DNA from: Paenibacillus sp. TCA20
GTDB lineage: Bacteria > Bacillota > Bacilli > Paenibacillales > Paenibacillaceae
Assembly: GCF_000732325.1 (NCBI RefSeq)
Contig: NZ_BBIW01000018.1
Span: forward strand, 1 to 64,000
Reading direction: 5' to 3'
DNA length: 64,000 nt
Made by a program: the position numbers and the translations under genes. The notes beneath the pieces were generated by a model, which saw nothing but the letters and a program-made list of their open reading frames with translations, made no database searches and was not told where the DNA came from. Shown in pieces: positions 7,529 through 14,903 of the stretch; position 1 is the first letter of the stretch, and each line of letters opens with the position of its first letter.

Positions 7529-8221
7529 TTATTTGTGCAATCCACACTCCGTTTTATCATTACCTGACCAGCGTCCTGCTCGGGGATCTTCTCCCGGCAT
7601 TACCTGTCTAGTGCAATATTCGCATCCTATACTTGGGTAATTTTGATCATGGAGCGGATTATAGATCAGATTGTTCTCCCGAATATAGTTCCATACATCC
7701 TCGTTCGTCCAGCCCGCAATCGGATTGAATTTCATTAGGCCAAATTTCGTATCGTACTCTACTTTCTTTGCATTTGCGCGAGTAGGTGCCTGGTCACGAC
7801 GAATTCCGGTAATCCATGCATCATATTGAGATAGGATACGTGTCAAAGGCTCTACCTTTCTAATGTTGCAGCATGCATTCGGATCAGACTTCCACAGCTC
7901 TGCACCATGCTCCTGCGCTTGCTCTTCGGGTGTAATCTTTGGTGATACTCTGACAAAATCAATATGATAACGAGCTACAAGACGATCCCGTGTCTCATAT
8001 GTTTCTTTAAAATGAAAATCTGTATCTAGATAAAATATGTCTGATTTAGGACTGATTTTTTGAAGCATATCAACCAAGACAACATCTTCGGCACCAAAAC
8101 TGCAAGCAAATGTGATGTTCGGAAATGTCTCAACAGCAAAACGAATAATATCCTCCGGCGTTGCATCCTCGAGCTCGATCGCTTTAACTCTAGCCAATTC
8201 TTCTTTTTCTAACAAATTCAT
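7529..8221 (-). CDS. cysH: phosphoadenylyl/adenylyl-sulfate reductase (Fe-S type)
   Basis: The 230-residue protein reduces activated sulfate to sulfite with thioredoxin. An N-terminal PP-loop fold (CSFGAEDVVLVDML) is followed by a CC pair (NACCNIRKVEPL) and a CxxC (GCEYCTRQV), the four cysteines that hold a [4Fe-4S] cluster in APS reductases. The C-terminal ECGLH carries the catalytic cysteine. The cluster implies it can use APS directly, which fits the absence of cysC. It is the first gene of cysH-sat, with its own promoter at 8290-8317. Confidence 0.93.
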   Translation of the reverse strand: MNLLEKEELARVKAIELEDATPEDIIRFAVETFPNITFACSFGAEDVVLVDMLQKISPKSDIFYLDTDFHFKETYETRDRLVARYHIDFVRVSPKITPEEQAQEHGAELWKSDPNACCNIRKVEPLTRILSQYDAWITGIRRDQAPTRANAKKVEYDTKFGLMKFNPIAGWTNEDVWNYIRENNLIYNPLHDQNYPSIGCEYCTRQVMPGEDPRAGRWSGNDKTECGLHK

Positions 8222-8289
8222 TTGTACTTGCCTCCCATATGTGTACTACCTTACATTAAAACCTACAATTTAGATATGAATTACAATTA

Positions 8290-8317
8290 AGTATAAATCT
8301 TACCAGGAGAAAGTCAA
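8290..8317 (-). promoter_or_regulatory. cysH promoter (sigma-A)
   Basis: Minus strand TTGACT (8312-8317), 16-nt spacer, TATACT (8290-8295). Just downstream two AATTGTA direct repeats lie about 17 nt apart (8263-8288 region), a possible operator. No S-box aptamer was found in the ~70-nt leader. Confidence 0.75.
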
Positions 8318-8390
8318 TGCTAAATCCAACTTTTTTACTAAGAATTTAAGGTTTTTTTGAAACTTTATTTGTTTTTGATAAAAAGTATGC

Positions 8391-8510
8391 AAAAAAAGCC
8401 TGTTCTTCGTTAGTAAAGTGACCATTCAGAAGTAGACACGGGCAGCTCCGAAGAATACCCAATGCATTGTCTGTTTAGTTTAACTTTAAAGAAGAACAAG
8501 CCTTTTACAA
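8391..8510 (-). ncRNA. structured RNA candidate ending in a terminator (sRNA or SLH-gene 3' UTR)
   Basis: On the minus strand GGCTTGTTCTTC (near 8504-8493) pairs over 12 positions, with wobbles, with GAAGAACAGGCT (8408-8397), followed directly by TTTTTTT. Inside are AAAGT/ACTTT, then AGACA/TGTCT, then GGGT/GCCC closed by a C-UUCG-G tetraloop. This nested design is more than a simple terminator. It lies between the SLH gene and the cysH promoter, so it is not the cysH leader. No clear sigma-A promoter was found just upstream. I cannot assign it to a named RNA family. Confidence 0.55.
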
Positions 8511-8552
8511 TTTCTAAGGTAAAACGATGAAGATTCGTGTTTCACTGTACAT

Positions 8553-9221
8553 TTAGTGCCTATAAGGATGCTTGCTCAAAAACTCCAGTGCATGGAAGAG
8601 CATAACCGAAGCCTCTGCCCGTGTAATCTCCGCTCTCGGAGAAAAGTTAAGCTTATCATCCAGCTCTGTAATATCCCAAACTAATGAGCGCTGAATGGCG
8701 CCTTGGTAAGCAGGTGTGATGTCATCTGCATCTGAGATTTCCTCAGGCTTGATATTGATCAGCGGCAAACCGGCGTATTTCTCGATCATATCTATGAGTA
8801 ATGCCGTATATTGCTCCTTGGTTATTGAGGATGATGGTGTCAGCTCCGCAGGAACCGAAAGGCCATTGTCATTAAAGTCTATGAATGCATCTGCATACCA
8901 GCCTTCAAGCCATACCTCACTATACATTTCAACTGTCTCGCCTTCCAACTTAAGCTCTTCCTTCTTGTCGCTAGAAATCGACTTAAGACCTCCTGCAATC
9001 AATTGTACAGCCTCAGCAGTCGATAAGGAGGACTCAGGCTTAAATTCCCCGTTCCCTATCCCTCTGACGATACTTCTTTCCTGTAAGGAACGGATCTCCG
9101 CTTCCCCATATGTACCTTGAATATCCGTGAAGCCGACATTTGCATACGTTAAGCCACTACCTAATGTAATAGCTAAAGAAACCGCCATGAACCCAATCAC
9201 ATTTTTATTCAATCGTCGCAT
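8553..9221 (-). CDS. secreted S-layer-homology (SLH) domain protein
   Basis: The 222-residue protein has a clear signal peptide (residues 1-27, ending LTYA). GFTDIQGTYGEAEIRSL...GIGNGEFKPESSLSTAEAVQLI is an SLH repeat (30-75), a middle region contains SITKEQYTALLI, and a last repeat has FSPRAEITRAEASVMLF. SLH domains hold proteins to pyruvylated secondary cell-wall polymer. It has no catalytic domain, so it may be a cell-wall structural or competitor protein. It is monocistronic between the sulfate operon and rpsI. Confidence 0.82.
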   Translation of the reverse strand: MRRLNKNVIGFMAVSLAITLGSGLTYANVGFTDIQGTYGEAEIRSLQERSIVRGIGNGEFKPESSLSTAEAVQLIAGGLKSISSDKKEELKLEGETVEMYSEVWLEGWYADAFIDFNDNGLSVPAELTPSSSITKEQYTALLIDMIEKYAGLPLINIKPEEISDADDITPAYQGAIQRSLVWDITELDDKLNFSPRAEITRAEASVMLFHALEFLSKHPYRH

Positions 9222-9404
9222 CGTTATAACCTGCCTTCTAATTAAATTAAGTTGTTATAAGAAGAGGATTCCTTCTTGTACTCTAAACGATGACGTCCTT
9301 CAGAAGGTTGCAGCAATGGCATAGGATGGGATTGAGGAAGTTGTTCTAATGCGCTACTAAAGAATATAAGCGCGGACACTTTAGAGAAGGATAGGCAAAG
9401 TAAA

Positions 9405-9436
9405 ATAAAAAACCTCTGACCGGATGGCCAGAGGCT
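9405..9436 (-). terminator. terminator of rplM-rpsI
   Basis: Minus strand GCCTCTGGCC...GGTCAGAGG forms a strong GC stem followed by TTTTTTATTTTAC. It lies about 26 bp past the rpsI stop and closes the ribosomal protein cluster. Confidence 0.85.
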
Positions 9437-9461
9437 GTAATCTTGGAGAACCAAGATAATA

Positions 9462-9857
9462 TTAACGTTTCGAGAACTGTGGTGCACGACGAGCGGCTTT
9501 AAGACCGTATTTTTTACGTTCTTTCATACGTGGGTCACGAGTCAGGAAGCCTGCTTTTTTCAGACCTGGACGGTATTCTGGGTCAGCCTTCAGAAGTGCA
9601 CGGGAGATACCGTGACGAATTGCCCCTGCTTGACCAGTGATACCACCACCATGAGCGATTACGAGAACATCGTAGTTACCCAAAGTTTCAGTCAGTTCAA
9701 GTGGTTGTTTAACGATCAGTTTGAGTGTTTCCAAACCGCCGAAATAATCGTTGATGTCGCGTTTGTTAATGACAATGCGTCCTTCACCCGGTACAAGGCG
9801 AACACGTGCTACCGAATGTTTACGACGACCTGTCCCATAGTATTGTACTTGTGCCAT
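9462..9857 (-). CDS. rpsI: 30S ribosomal protein uS9
   Basis: 131 residues beginning MAQVQYYGTGRRKHSVARV, with GGGITGQAGAIRHGISRAL in the middle and the invariant C-terminal SKR tail that reaches toward P-site tRNA. Full family length. It is 19 bp downstream of rplM, in the same transcript and under the same L13-type leader, and is followed by a terminator. Confidence 0.98.
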   Translation of the reverse strand: MAQVQYYGTGRRKHSVARVRLVPGEGRIVINKRDINDYFGGLETLKLIVKQPLELTETLGNYDVLVIAHGGGITGQAGAIRHGISRALLKADPEYRPGLKKAGFLTRDPRMKERKKYGLKAARRAPQFSKR

Positions 9858-9876
9858 GAAACTGTCCTCCTTTTAA

Positions 9877-10314
9877 TTATCCGCGAAGTTCGTAAACTTC
9901 AGGTTTTTGTGCTGCATGTGGATGTTCAGCGCCAGCATATGCTTTCAGTCTAAGCTTCATTTGGTTACCCATACGAGTCTTAGGAAGCATGCCGTGTACA
10001 GCGAGTTCGATCATGCGTTCTGGTTTGTTTTTCACCATATCTTTAGCAGGAGTGACTTTCAGGCCACCTGGGTGCATAGAGTGACGGTAGTAGTTTTTGT
10101 TCTCCATTTTCTTACCAGTAAGAACAATTTTCTCTGCATTGATGACAACAACGAAATCGCCAGTGTCAACATGTGGAGTAAATTGTGGCTTGTGTTTGCC
10201 GCGGATCAAAGCCGCAGCTTCGCTTGCCAGACGGCCGAGCGTTTTGCCTTCAGCATCAATGATGTGCCAATTACGCTCAACTTCATTAGGCTTCGCCATA
10301 TAAGTGGTACGCAT
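9877..10314 (-). CDS. rplM: 50S ribosomal protein uL13
   Basis: 145 residues from MRTTYMAKPNEVERNWHII. A longer reading from 10332 would put the ribosome site AAGGAGGAAC inside the coding frame, so the ATG at 10314 is chosen. The body has the family motif DTGDFVVVINAEKIVLTGKK and GMLPKTRMG. It begins the rplM-rpsI transcript, which has its own promoter and a folded leader upstream. Confidence 0.97.
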   Translation of the reverse strand: MRTTYMAKPNEVERNWHIIDAEGKTLGRLASEAAALIRGKHKPQFTPHVDTGDFVVVINAEKIVLTGKKMENKNYYRHSMHPGGLKVTPAKDMVKNKPERMIELAVHGMLPKTRMGNQMKLRLKAYAGAEHPHAAQKPEVYELRG

Positions 10315-10419
10315 GAAAAGTTCCTCCTTCAAATGTCGCGTTCATAATACGCATAAATGTTAGTCGTTTATATTCGTTAAGTTCAACTGTTTGTTTTGAT
10401 GGATTGGTGTTGCATTTTG

Positions 10420-10467
10420 GTTGTTCACTTAATTGGGGCTGTGGGAAAGCCATTAAGAAAACACAAC
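10420..10467 (-). promoter_or_regulatory. L13-type ribosomal protein leader
   Basis: On the minus strand GTTGT...ACAAC, CTTAAT...ATTAAG and GGCT...AGCC nest into one hairpin with internal loops and a TTCCCAC apical loop. It sits a few bases after the predicted transcription start and ~105 nt before rplM. The Firmicutes L13 leader family, found before rplM-rpsI, has this size and place and is thought to bind L13 to give autogenous control. The assignment is from position and fold, not from alignment. Confidence 0.65.
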
Positions 10468-10471
10468 TTAT

Positions 10472-10500
10472 ATATTACACGATTGCAGCCCAGTTCGCAA
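10472..10500 (-). promoter_or_regulatory. rplM-rpsI promoter (sigma-A)
   Basis: Minus strand TTGCGA (10495-10500), 17-nt spacer, TAATAT (10472-10477). It starts right after the truA stop, so rplM-rpsI can be made independently of truA. Confidence 0.7.
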
Positions 10501-10521
10501 GGCATTTATCCGAGGTTTTTT

Positions 10522-11298
10522 TTAGAAATCCTCATACTCCACATTCCACAGCATCAGCCCTTTGCTAACCGCCGTAGGCCCTGCTGCAGAGCGGTCCTCT
10601 GCCTCCAAGATCAACTTCATCTCTTCTGGCTTACGCTTCCCTTCTCCGACCTCCAGCATCGTACCGACAATAATACGGACCATATGCTGCAAGAAGCCGT
10701 TTCCCGTAATAAACAGATGTATAACACCTTGATCTCTCGGGTGGCCTTTGCGGCTCATGGAACTATCAACTGTAAGCTCTGCCTCATACAGTGTCCTGAT
10801 ATGAGATTGCTTGGTGGAGTGCCGGGAGGCGAAAGAGGTAAAGTCATGAGTCCCAAGCAAGTATGGGAGACTCTCCCGCATCGCTTGTATATCCAGCTTA
10901 CCTGGATGATGCAGCTGCGTCCGTCTATTAAATAGATCGAGAAACTGATTGGCATTAATGGTGTAACGATATGTTTTTCTCTTGGCAGAACGTCTGGAAT
11001 GAAACTCAAGCGGAACTTCGTAAGCATCGGTGAGTATGATGTCCTCAGGCAGTCTGCCATTCAGCGCCATACACCAGCGATCGATCGGAATCATGGATTC
11101 AGTATGGAAATGAAAAACCTGTCCAATCGCATGCACTCCAGCGTCTGTACGACCTGATGCATGTATTTTGACCGCCTCACCTGTCAGTGATTTGATCGCT
11201 TCTTCAATTCGATCCTGAATGGTGTTCCCGATCGGCTGGGTTTGGAAACCAAAATAATCCGTACCATCATAATTCACCTTCATACATATGTTCCGCAT
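10522..11298 (-). CDS. truA: tRNA pseudouridine(38-40) synthase TruA
   Basis: 258 residues from MRNICMKVNYDGTDYFGFQ. The catalytic Asp lies in ASGRTDAGVHAIGQVFHF (near residue 52). It modifies U38-U40 in the anticodon stem of many tRNAs. The ATG at 11298 has AAAGGTG upstream, whereas a longer reading from 11331 has none. A promoter at 11319-11346 and the rplQ terminator before it make truA a separate unit, in the same place as in B. subtilis. Confidence 0.95.
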   Translation of the reverse strand: MRNICMKVNYDGTDYFGFQTQPIGNTIQDRIEEAIKSLTGEAVKIHASGRTDAGVHAIGQVFHFHTESMIPIDRWCMALNGRLPEDIILTDAYEVPLEFHSRRSAKRKTYRYTINANQFLDLFNRRTQLHHPGKLDIQAMRESLPYLLGTHDFTSFASRHSTKQSHIRTLYEAELTVDSSMSRKGHPRDQGVIHLFITGNGFLQHMVRIIVGTMLEVGEGKRKPEEMKLILEAEDRSAAGPTAVSKGLMLWNVEYEDF

Positions 11299-11318
11299 CG
11301 AATTCACACCTTTATCCC

Positions 11319-11346
11319 ATACTAAGCACACAGCCTTCTAAGTCAA
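11319..11346 (-). promoter_or_regulatory. truA promoter (sigma-A)
   Basis: Minus strand TTGACT (11341-11346), 16-nt spacer, TAGTAT (11319-11324), starting just past the rplQ terminator. Confidence 0.65.
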
Positions 11347-11376
11347 AACATACAGCTTCCAATCCTCATTACAATG

Positions 11377-11402
11377 AAAAAGAGCTCCTATCGGAGCTCC
11401 TC
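11377..11402 (-). terminator. terminator of the alpha operon (after rplQ)
   Basis: Minus strand GGAGCTCC-GATA-GGAGCTC followed by TTTTTCATT. A GC-rich stem with a four-base loop and T-tract about 90 bp past the rplQ stop. It ends the long rpsJ-to-rplQ transcript. Confidence 0.88.
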
Positions 11403-11490
11403 CCCAAACCGTCGCTTCAATGAGGCAAGGAAAAAAAGGGCATGTTCAGAATATAAATCCTGTCACCCTTCCCTCACTTTATGCCACTAT

Positions 11491-11856
11491 TTACGCGCGG
11501 TCTACCAGTTCCAAGTAAACCATAGGCGCAGCGTCACCGCGACGAGGTCCTAGTTTCATGATACGAGTGTATCCACCTGGACGCTCAGCGTAACGTGGTG
11601 CGATTTCGCCAAACAGTTTTTGAATTGCATCCTGTTCACCATCAATCGTCTCACGACGTACATAAGCAGCCACTTGACGACGTGCATGAAGATCCCCTTG
11701 CTTCGCTTTGGTGATCAGCTTTTCAGCGATAGAACGAACCTCTTTCGCTTTTGCTTCAGTCGTTTGAATACGCTCGTACAAGAATAGATCCGTTACGAGG
11801 TCACGGAACAATGCTTTACGAGCACTGGAGTTACGACCCAACTTTTGGTATGCCAT
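11491..11856 (-). CDS. rplQ: 50S ribosomal protein bL17
   Basis: 121 residues starting MAYQKLGRNSSARKALFRDL, with the conserved RSIAEKLITKAKQGDLHARRQ helix and the C-terminal RRGDAAPMVYLELV. Full bacterial length. It is the last gene of the alpha-operon segment, 33 bp after rpoA, with GGAGGGG before the start. Confidence 0.98.
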   Translation of the reverse strand: MAYQKLGRNSSARKALFRDLVTDLFLYERIQTTEAKAKEVRSIAEKLITKAKQGDLHARRQVAAYVRRETIDGEQDAIQKLFGEIAPRYAERPGGYTRIMKLGPRRGDAAPMVYLELVDRA

Positions 11857-11889
11857 GTTTTCCCCTCCTTCACTTCAAACAATCGCTTG

Positions 11890-12834
11890 CTATTCTTCTG
11901 TACGAAGACCCAAACCTAGCTCTTCGAGCTTCTCTTGCACTTCTTCCAAAGATTTGCGACCAAGGTTACGTACCTTCATCATGTCTTCTTCAGTCTTAGT
12001 GGTCAATTCCTGAACCGTGTTAATACCCGCACGCTTCAAGCAGTTATAGGATCGAACAGATAGATCGAGCTCTTCGATCGTCATTTCGAGTACTTTTTCT
12101 TTTTTGTCTTCTTCTTTTTCAACCATGATCTCTGCATCTTTAGCTTCGTCAGTCAAACCAACGAACAAGAACAGGTGCTCGGTTAAAATTTTGGCGCCAA
12201 GACTAACTGCTTCTTCTGGACGAATGCTTCCATCAGTCCAAATTTCAAGCGTCAGCTTGTCATAGTTCGTTACTTGACCAACACGCGTATTCTCAACACC
12301 ATAGTTGACACGTGCAATCGGGGTATAGATGGAATCCACAGGGATGACGCCGATCGGTTGGTCATCGCGTTTATTCCGATCCGCTTGGACGTAGCCACGA
12401 CCGCGATTGGCAAAAATACGCATGTGTAGTCTCGAACCTGGACCAAGAGTTGCGATATGAAGATCCGGGTTAAGGATTTCCACATCACTATCCGCACGAA
12501 TATCTCCGGCTGTTACAGCCCCTTCACCTTCAGCATCAATCTCAAGAACTTTCTCTTCATCCGAATGAATTTTCAAAGACAAAGCTTTCAGGTTCAAAAT
12601 GATTTCCGTTACGTCTTCCATTACGCCAGGAACTGTAGCAAATTCATGCAACACACCATCGATCTGTACCGATGATACTGCTGCACCTGGAAGCGAGGAA
12701 AGCAAGATACGGCGAAGCGAGTTGCCCAGCGTCGTACCATATCCACGTTCCAACGGTTCCACCACAAATTTGCCATAAGTGCCATCATCATTGACGTCTA
12801 CCGTCTCAATTTTCGGCTTTTCGATTTCTATCAC
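11890..12834 (-). CDS. rpoA: RNA polymerase alpha subunit
   Basis: 314 residues. The N-terminal domain (about 1-230) has GNSLRRILLSSLPGAAV for dimerisation and polymerase assembly. An acidic linker (EKEEDKKEKV) leads to the C-terminal domain (about 245-314) with NCLKRAGINTVQEL and RNLGRKSLEEV, which contacts UP elements and activators. Length and sequence are typical for Bacillales. An extra promoter may lie in the 134-bp gap before it. Confidence 0.98.
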   Translation of the reverse strand: MIEIEKPKIETVDVNDDGTYGKFVVEPLERGYGTTLGNSLRRILLSSLPGAAVSSVQIDGVLHEFATVPGVMEDVTEIILNLKALSLKIHSDEEKVLEIDAEGEGAVTAGDIRADSDVEILNPDLHIATLGPGSRLHMRIFANRGRGYVQADRNKRDDQPIGVIPVDSIYTPIARVNYGVENTRVGQVTNYDKLTLEIWTDGSIRPEEAVSLGAKILTEHLFLFVGLTDEAKDAEIMVEKEEDKKEKVLEMTIEELDLSVRSYNCLKRAGINTVQELTTKTEEDMMKVRNLGRKSLEEVQEKLEELGLGLRTEE

Positions 12835-12939
12835 TGCAATACCCCTCCTTCAAAACGTCCTGTCCTATATGAAACATTTACCTTATCTAGTGTAGCCATG
12901 TAGTATGCCTAAACAACCATTATTAACAGATTGTGCCGG

Positions 12940-12945
12940 ATTATA
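12940..12945 (-). promoter_or_regulatory. possible internal promoter before rpoA
   Basis: Minus strand TGG-TATAAT gives an extended -10 (TATAAT at 12940-12945) in the 134-bp gap between rpsK and rpoA, one of the longer gaps of this operon. No good -35 is seen, so activity is uncertain. Confidence 0.35.
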
Positions 12946-12968
12946 CCACACTAAGGGGGCAAATCTCA

Positions 12969-13364
12969 TTAGACACGACGACGTTTTGGAGGACGGCATC
13001 CGTTATGTGGCACAGGAGTTACGTCTTTGATCAGGTTAACTTCCAGACCTGCAGCTTGCAAAGAGCGGATAGCTGCTTCGCGGCCAGCACCTGGTCCTTT
13101 AACCATAACTTCGACTGCTTTCATGCCGTGTTCCATTGCCGCTTTAGCTGCAGTTTCTGCTGCCATTTGAGCTGCGAACGGAGTCGACTTACGGGAACCT
13201 CTAAATCCAAGACCGCCGGAGCTTGCCCAGGAAATAGCGTTACCGTGTGGATCCGTAATGGTAACAATTGTGTTGTTGAACGTGGAACGGATGTGTGCCA
13301 CGCCAGACTCAATATTTTTACGGTCACGACGTTTAGTACGTACGACTTTTTTCGGTTTAGCCAT
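12969..13364 (-). CDS. rpsK: 30S ribosomal protein uS11
   Basis: 131 residues with the family core STFNNTIVTITDPHGNAISWAS and the C-terminal TPVPHNGCRPPKRRRV. It forms the platform of the small subunit near the mRNA exit site. It follows rpsM by 19 bp in the conserved rpmJ-rpsM-rpsK-rpoA-rplQ order. Confidence 0.98.
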   Translation of the reverse strand: MAKPKKVVRTKRRDRKNIESGVAHIRSTFNNTIVTITDPHGNAISWASSGGLGFRGSRKSTPFAAQMAAETAAKAAMEHGMKAVEVMVKGPGAGREAAIRSLQAAGLEVNLIKDVTPVPHNGCRPPKRRRV

Positions 13365-13383
13365 TGTAGATTATCCTCCCTTC

Positions 13384-13752
13384 TTATTTCTTTTTGTTTG
13401 CTACAGTACGACGAGGACCTTTACGCGTACGAGCATTTGTTTTAGTACGTTGTCCACGAACTGGAAGCCCACGACGGTGACGAATACCGCGGTAGCAGCC
13501 AATCTCAGTCAAACGTTTAATATTTAAAGAAATTTCTCGACGAAGGTCACCTTCTACTTTAACCAATTTGTCGATACCATCACGTAATTTGCTCACTTCA
13601 TCTTCCGTCAGATCACGGACACGAGTATTTGGACTAATGCCTGTTTCGCTCAGAATTTTCTGGGAAGTCGTTTGACCGATTCCGAAAATGTAAGTCAAGG
13701 CGATCTCAACGCGTTTGTCACGTGGCAAATCCACACCAGCTATACGAGCCAT
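13384..13752 (-). CDS. rpsM: 30S ribosomal protein uS13
   Basis: 122 residues from MARIAGVDLPRDKRVEIALTY, with GIGQTTSQKIL and the basic C-terminal tail RTKTNARTRKGPRRTVANKKK that touches the P-site tRNA. Typical length. It lies 21 bp after rpmJ. Confidence 0.98.
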   Translation of the reverse strand: MARIAGVDLPRDKRVEIALTYIFGIGQTTSQKILSETGISPNTRVRDLTEDEVSKLRDGIDKLVKVEGDLRREISLNIKRLTEIGCYRGIRHRRGLPVRGQRTKTNARTRKGPRRTVANKKK

Positions 13753-13773
13753 TTTACGCTACACCCCCTTCTA

Positions 13774-13887
13774 TTAACCTTGTTTTTGTTTGTGTTTCGG
13801 ATTTTCGCAGATGACCATTACATTACCTTTGCGGCGAATGACTTTGCATTTCTCGCAGATAGGTTTTACAGAAGGTCTTACCTTCAT
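13774..13887 (-). CDS. rpmJ: 50S ribosomal protein bL36
   Basis: This 37-residue protein reads MKVRPSVKPICEKCKVIRRK and ends NPKHKQKQG. Its CxxC...C...H pattern (CEKC, VICENPKH) is the zinc-binding form of L36. GGAGG precedes the ATG at 13887. It lies between infA and rpsM, its constant place in Bacillales. Confidence 0.97.
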   Translation of the reverse strand: MKVRPSVKPICEKCKVIRRKGNVMVICENPKHKQKQG

Positions 13888-14046
13888 GTTGATTACCTCC
13901 TCAAAGTTTTACGATGAGTAAAACTGACTTCGAAAGCATTCCACAGCTTCTATGGAAGCAGTCTCTTGTACATAGGGTACACCAAGATTGCATTCACATG
14001 CAAAACTGTTGTAACTCTCATTCGTTATTTCAGAAAATGCACCTTA

Positions 14047-14262
14047 CTATTTACGATAAGTTATACGCCCTTTGGTTAGATCATAAGGCGATAACTGAAC
14101 AACCACTTTATCTCCTGTCAGAATGCGGATAAAATGCATCCGCAGTTTGCCGGATACGTGAGCTAGAATTTGATGACCATTTTCAAGCTCTACTTTGAAC
14201 GTTGCGTTAGGAAGCGGCTCTATAACCGTTCCTTCCACTTCAATGACATCTTCTTTGGCCAC
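14047..14262 (-). CDS. infA: translation initiation factor IF-1
   Basis: 71 residues, an OB-fold protein: AKEDVIEVEGTVIEPLPNA, then GHQILAHVSGKLRMHFIRI and SPYDLTKGRITYRK. The start is a GTG at 14262 with AAGGAG seven bases upstream. A longer frame reading from 14304 would put the ribosome site inside the gene. IF-1 blocks the A site during initiation. The 159-bp gap to rpmJ holds a weak hairpin but no clear promoter. Confidence 0.97.
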   Translation of the reverse strand: MAKEDVIEVEGTVIEPLPNATFKVELENGHQILAHVSGKLRMHFIRILTGDKVVVQLSPYDLTKGRITYRK

Positions 14263-14281
14263 AGATAGTCTCCTTTCTTCT

Positions 14282-14572
14282 TCAGCTTTGAACTTCGCTT
14301 GCATTTATGAACTGCTGGACTGCATAACGCAGTTTTCCGTTCGTAACCCGTCCAATTTCGTTAATACTGTTTACAACCTCGCTGCTGATCATCGGCTGGG
14401 GATCCAGATGAAGAAGGTTCTTCTTCTTAGCTCCATCAAACTTGCGTTTGTCCCCGTCAGCAATATATACATATCTGTTGTCCTCAACAGCGATGACTAC
14501 TGCAAACTGGCCAGCATCCCTGCCTCGAAGGATTTTTACGATTTGACCGATTTGTGGGATTTCTTCATTCAT
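14282..14572 (-). CDS. KOW-domain RNA-binding protein (YbzG-like)
   Basis: 96 residues from MNEEIPQIGQIVKILRGRDAG. The GQIVKILRGRDAGQFAVVIA segment is a KOW motif like that of L14e/NusG proteins, and KKKNLLHLDPQPM follows. Bacillales genomes have such a gene between map and infA. Its function is not established; RNA or ribosome binding is inferred from the fold. It begins eight bases after the stop of the map remnant, so it was presumably co-translated with map. Confidence 0.85.
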   Translation of the reverse strand: MNEEIPQIGQIVKILRGRDAGQFAVVIAVEDNRYVYIADGDKRKFDGAKKKNLLHLDPQPMISSEVVNSINEIGRVTNGKLRYAVQQFINASEVQS

Positions 14573-14579
14573 CTTCTCA

Positions 14580-14903
14580 TCACCTACGCATCTCGCCTTC
14601 GCAAAAATGGAGTACAGATCGACCGTCATACGACATTGCAAACAATCGAATATAGCTGGGCAACCCATGCACTTTCGGTTCATCGACTGAAGTACAAATA
14701 CTGGCAGGAAAACCGTGATAACCTGTGAAAGACGACACAGCCCCTTGACTGCGATGATATTGATCAGTCATTTGGTGAAGTTCTCCGGTCAAAACCCGGG
14801 ATAAATAATGAACCGTCTGATCTTCCTGTACTTGCGTACCGGATAAACGCGTCTCACTCTTCCAACCCAGTTCTGCATCGGACTTACAAATGATCATTAC
14901 CAT
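14580..14903 (-). pseudogene. map: decayed methionine aminopeptidase (map) with a large internal deletion
   Basis: This 107-codon open frame sits exactly where map belongs. It begins MIICKSDAELG (from the second Met), and its middle keeps RSQGAVSSFTGYHGFPASIC then TSVDEPKVHGLPS, which match residues ~50-78 of MetAP. The residues between are diverged. After VHGLPS it jumps to SYDGRSVLHF, which resembles the C-terminal DGxxxAHFEHT stretch. The metal ligands (two Asp, His, two Glu) are missing, so it cannot be active. It still overlaps the adk stop (TAATG) and ends eight bases before the KOW gene. Another map gene must exist elsewhere in the genome. Confidence 0.75.

Noticed and set aside
8222..8330. 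S-box (SAM-I) or other riboswitch in the cysH leader
   Set aside because: The leader from the predicted promoter is short and lacks the conserved S-box core and a terminator.
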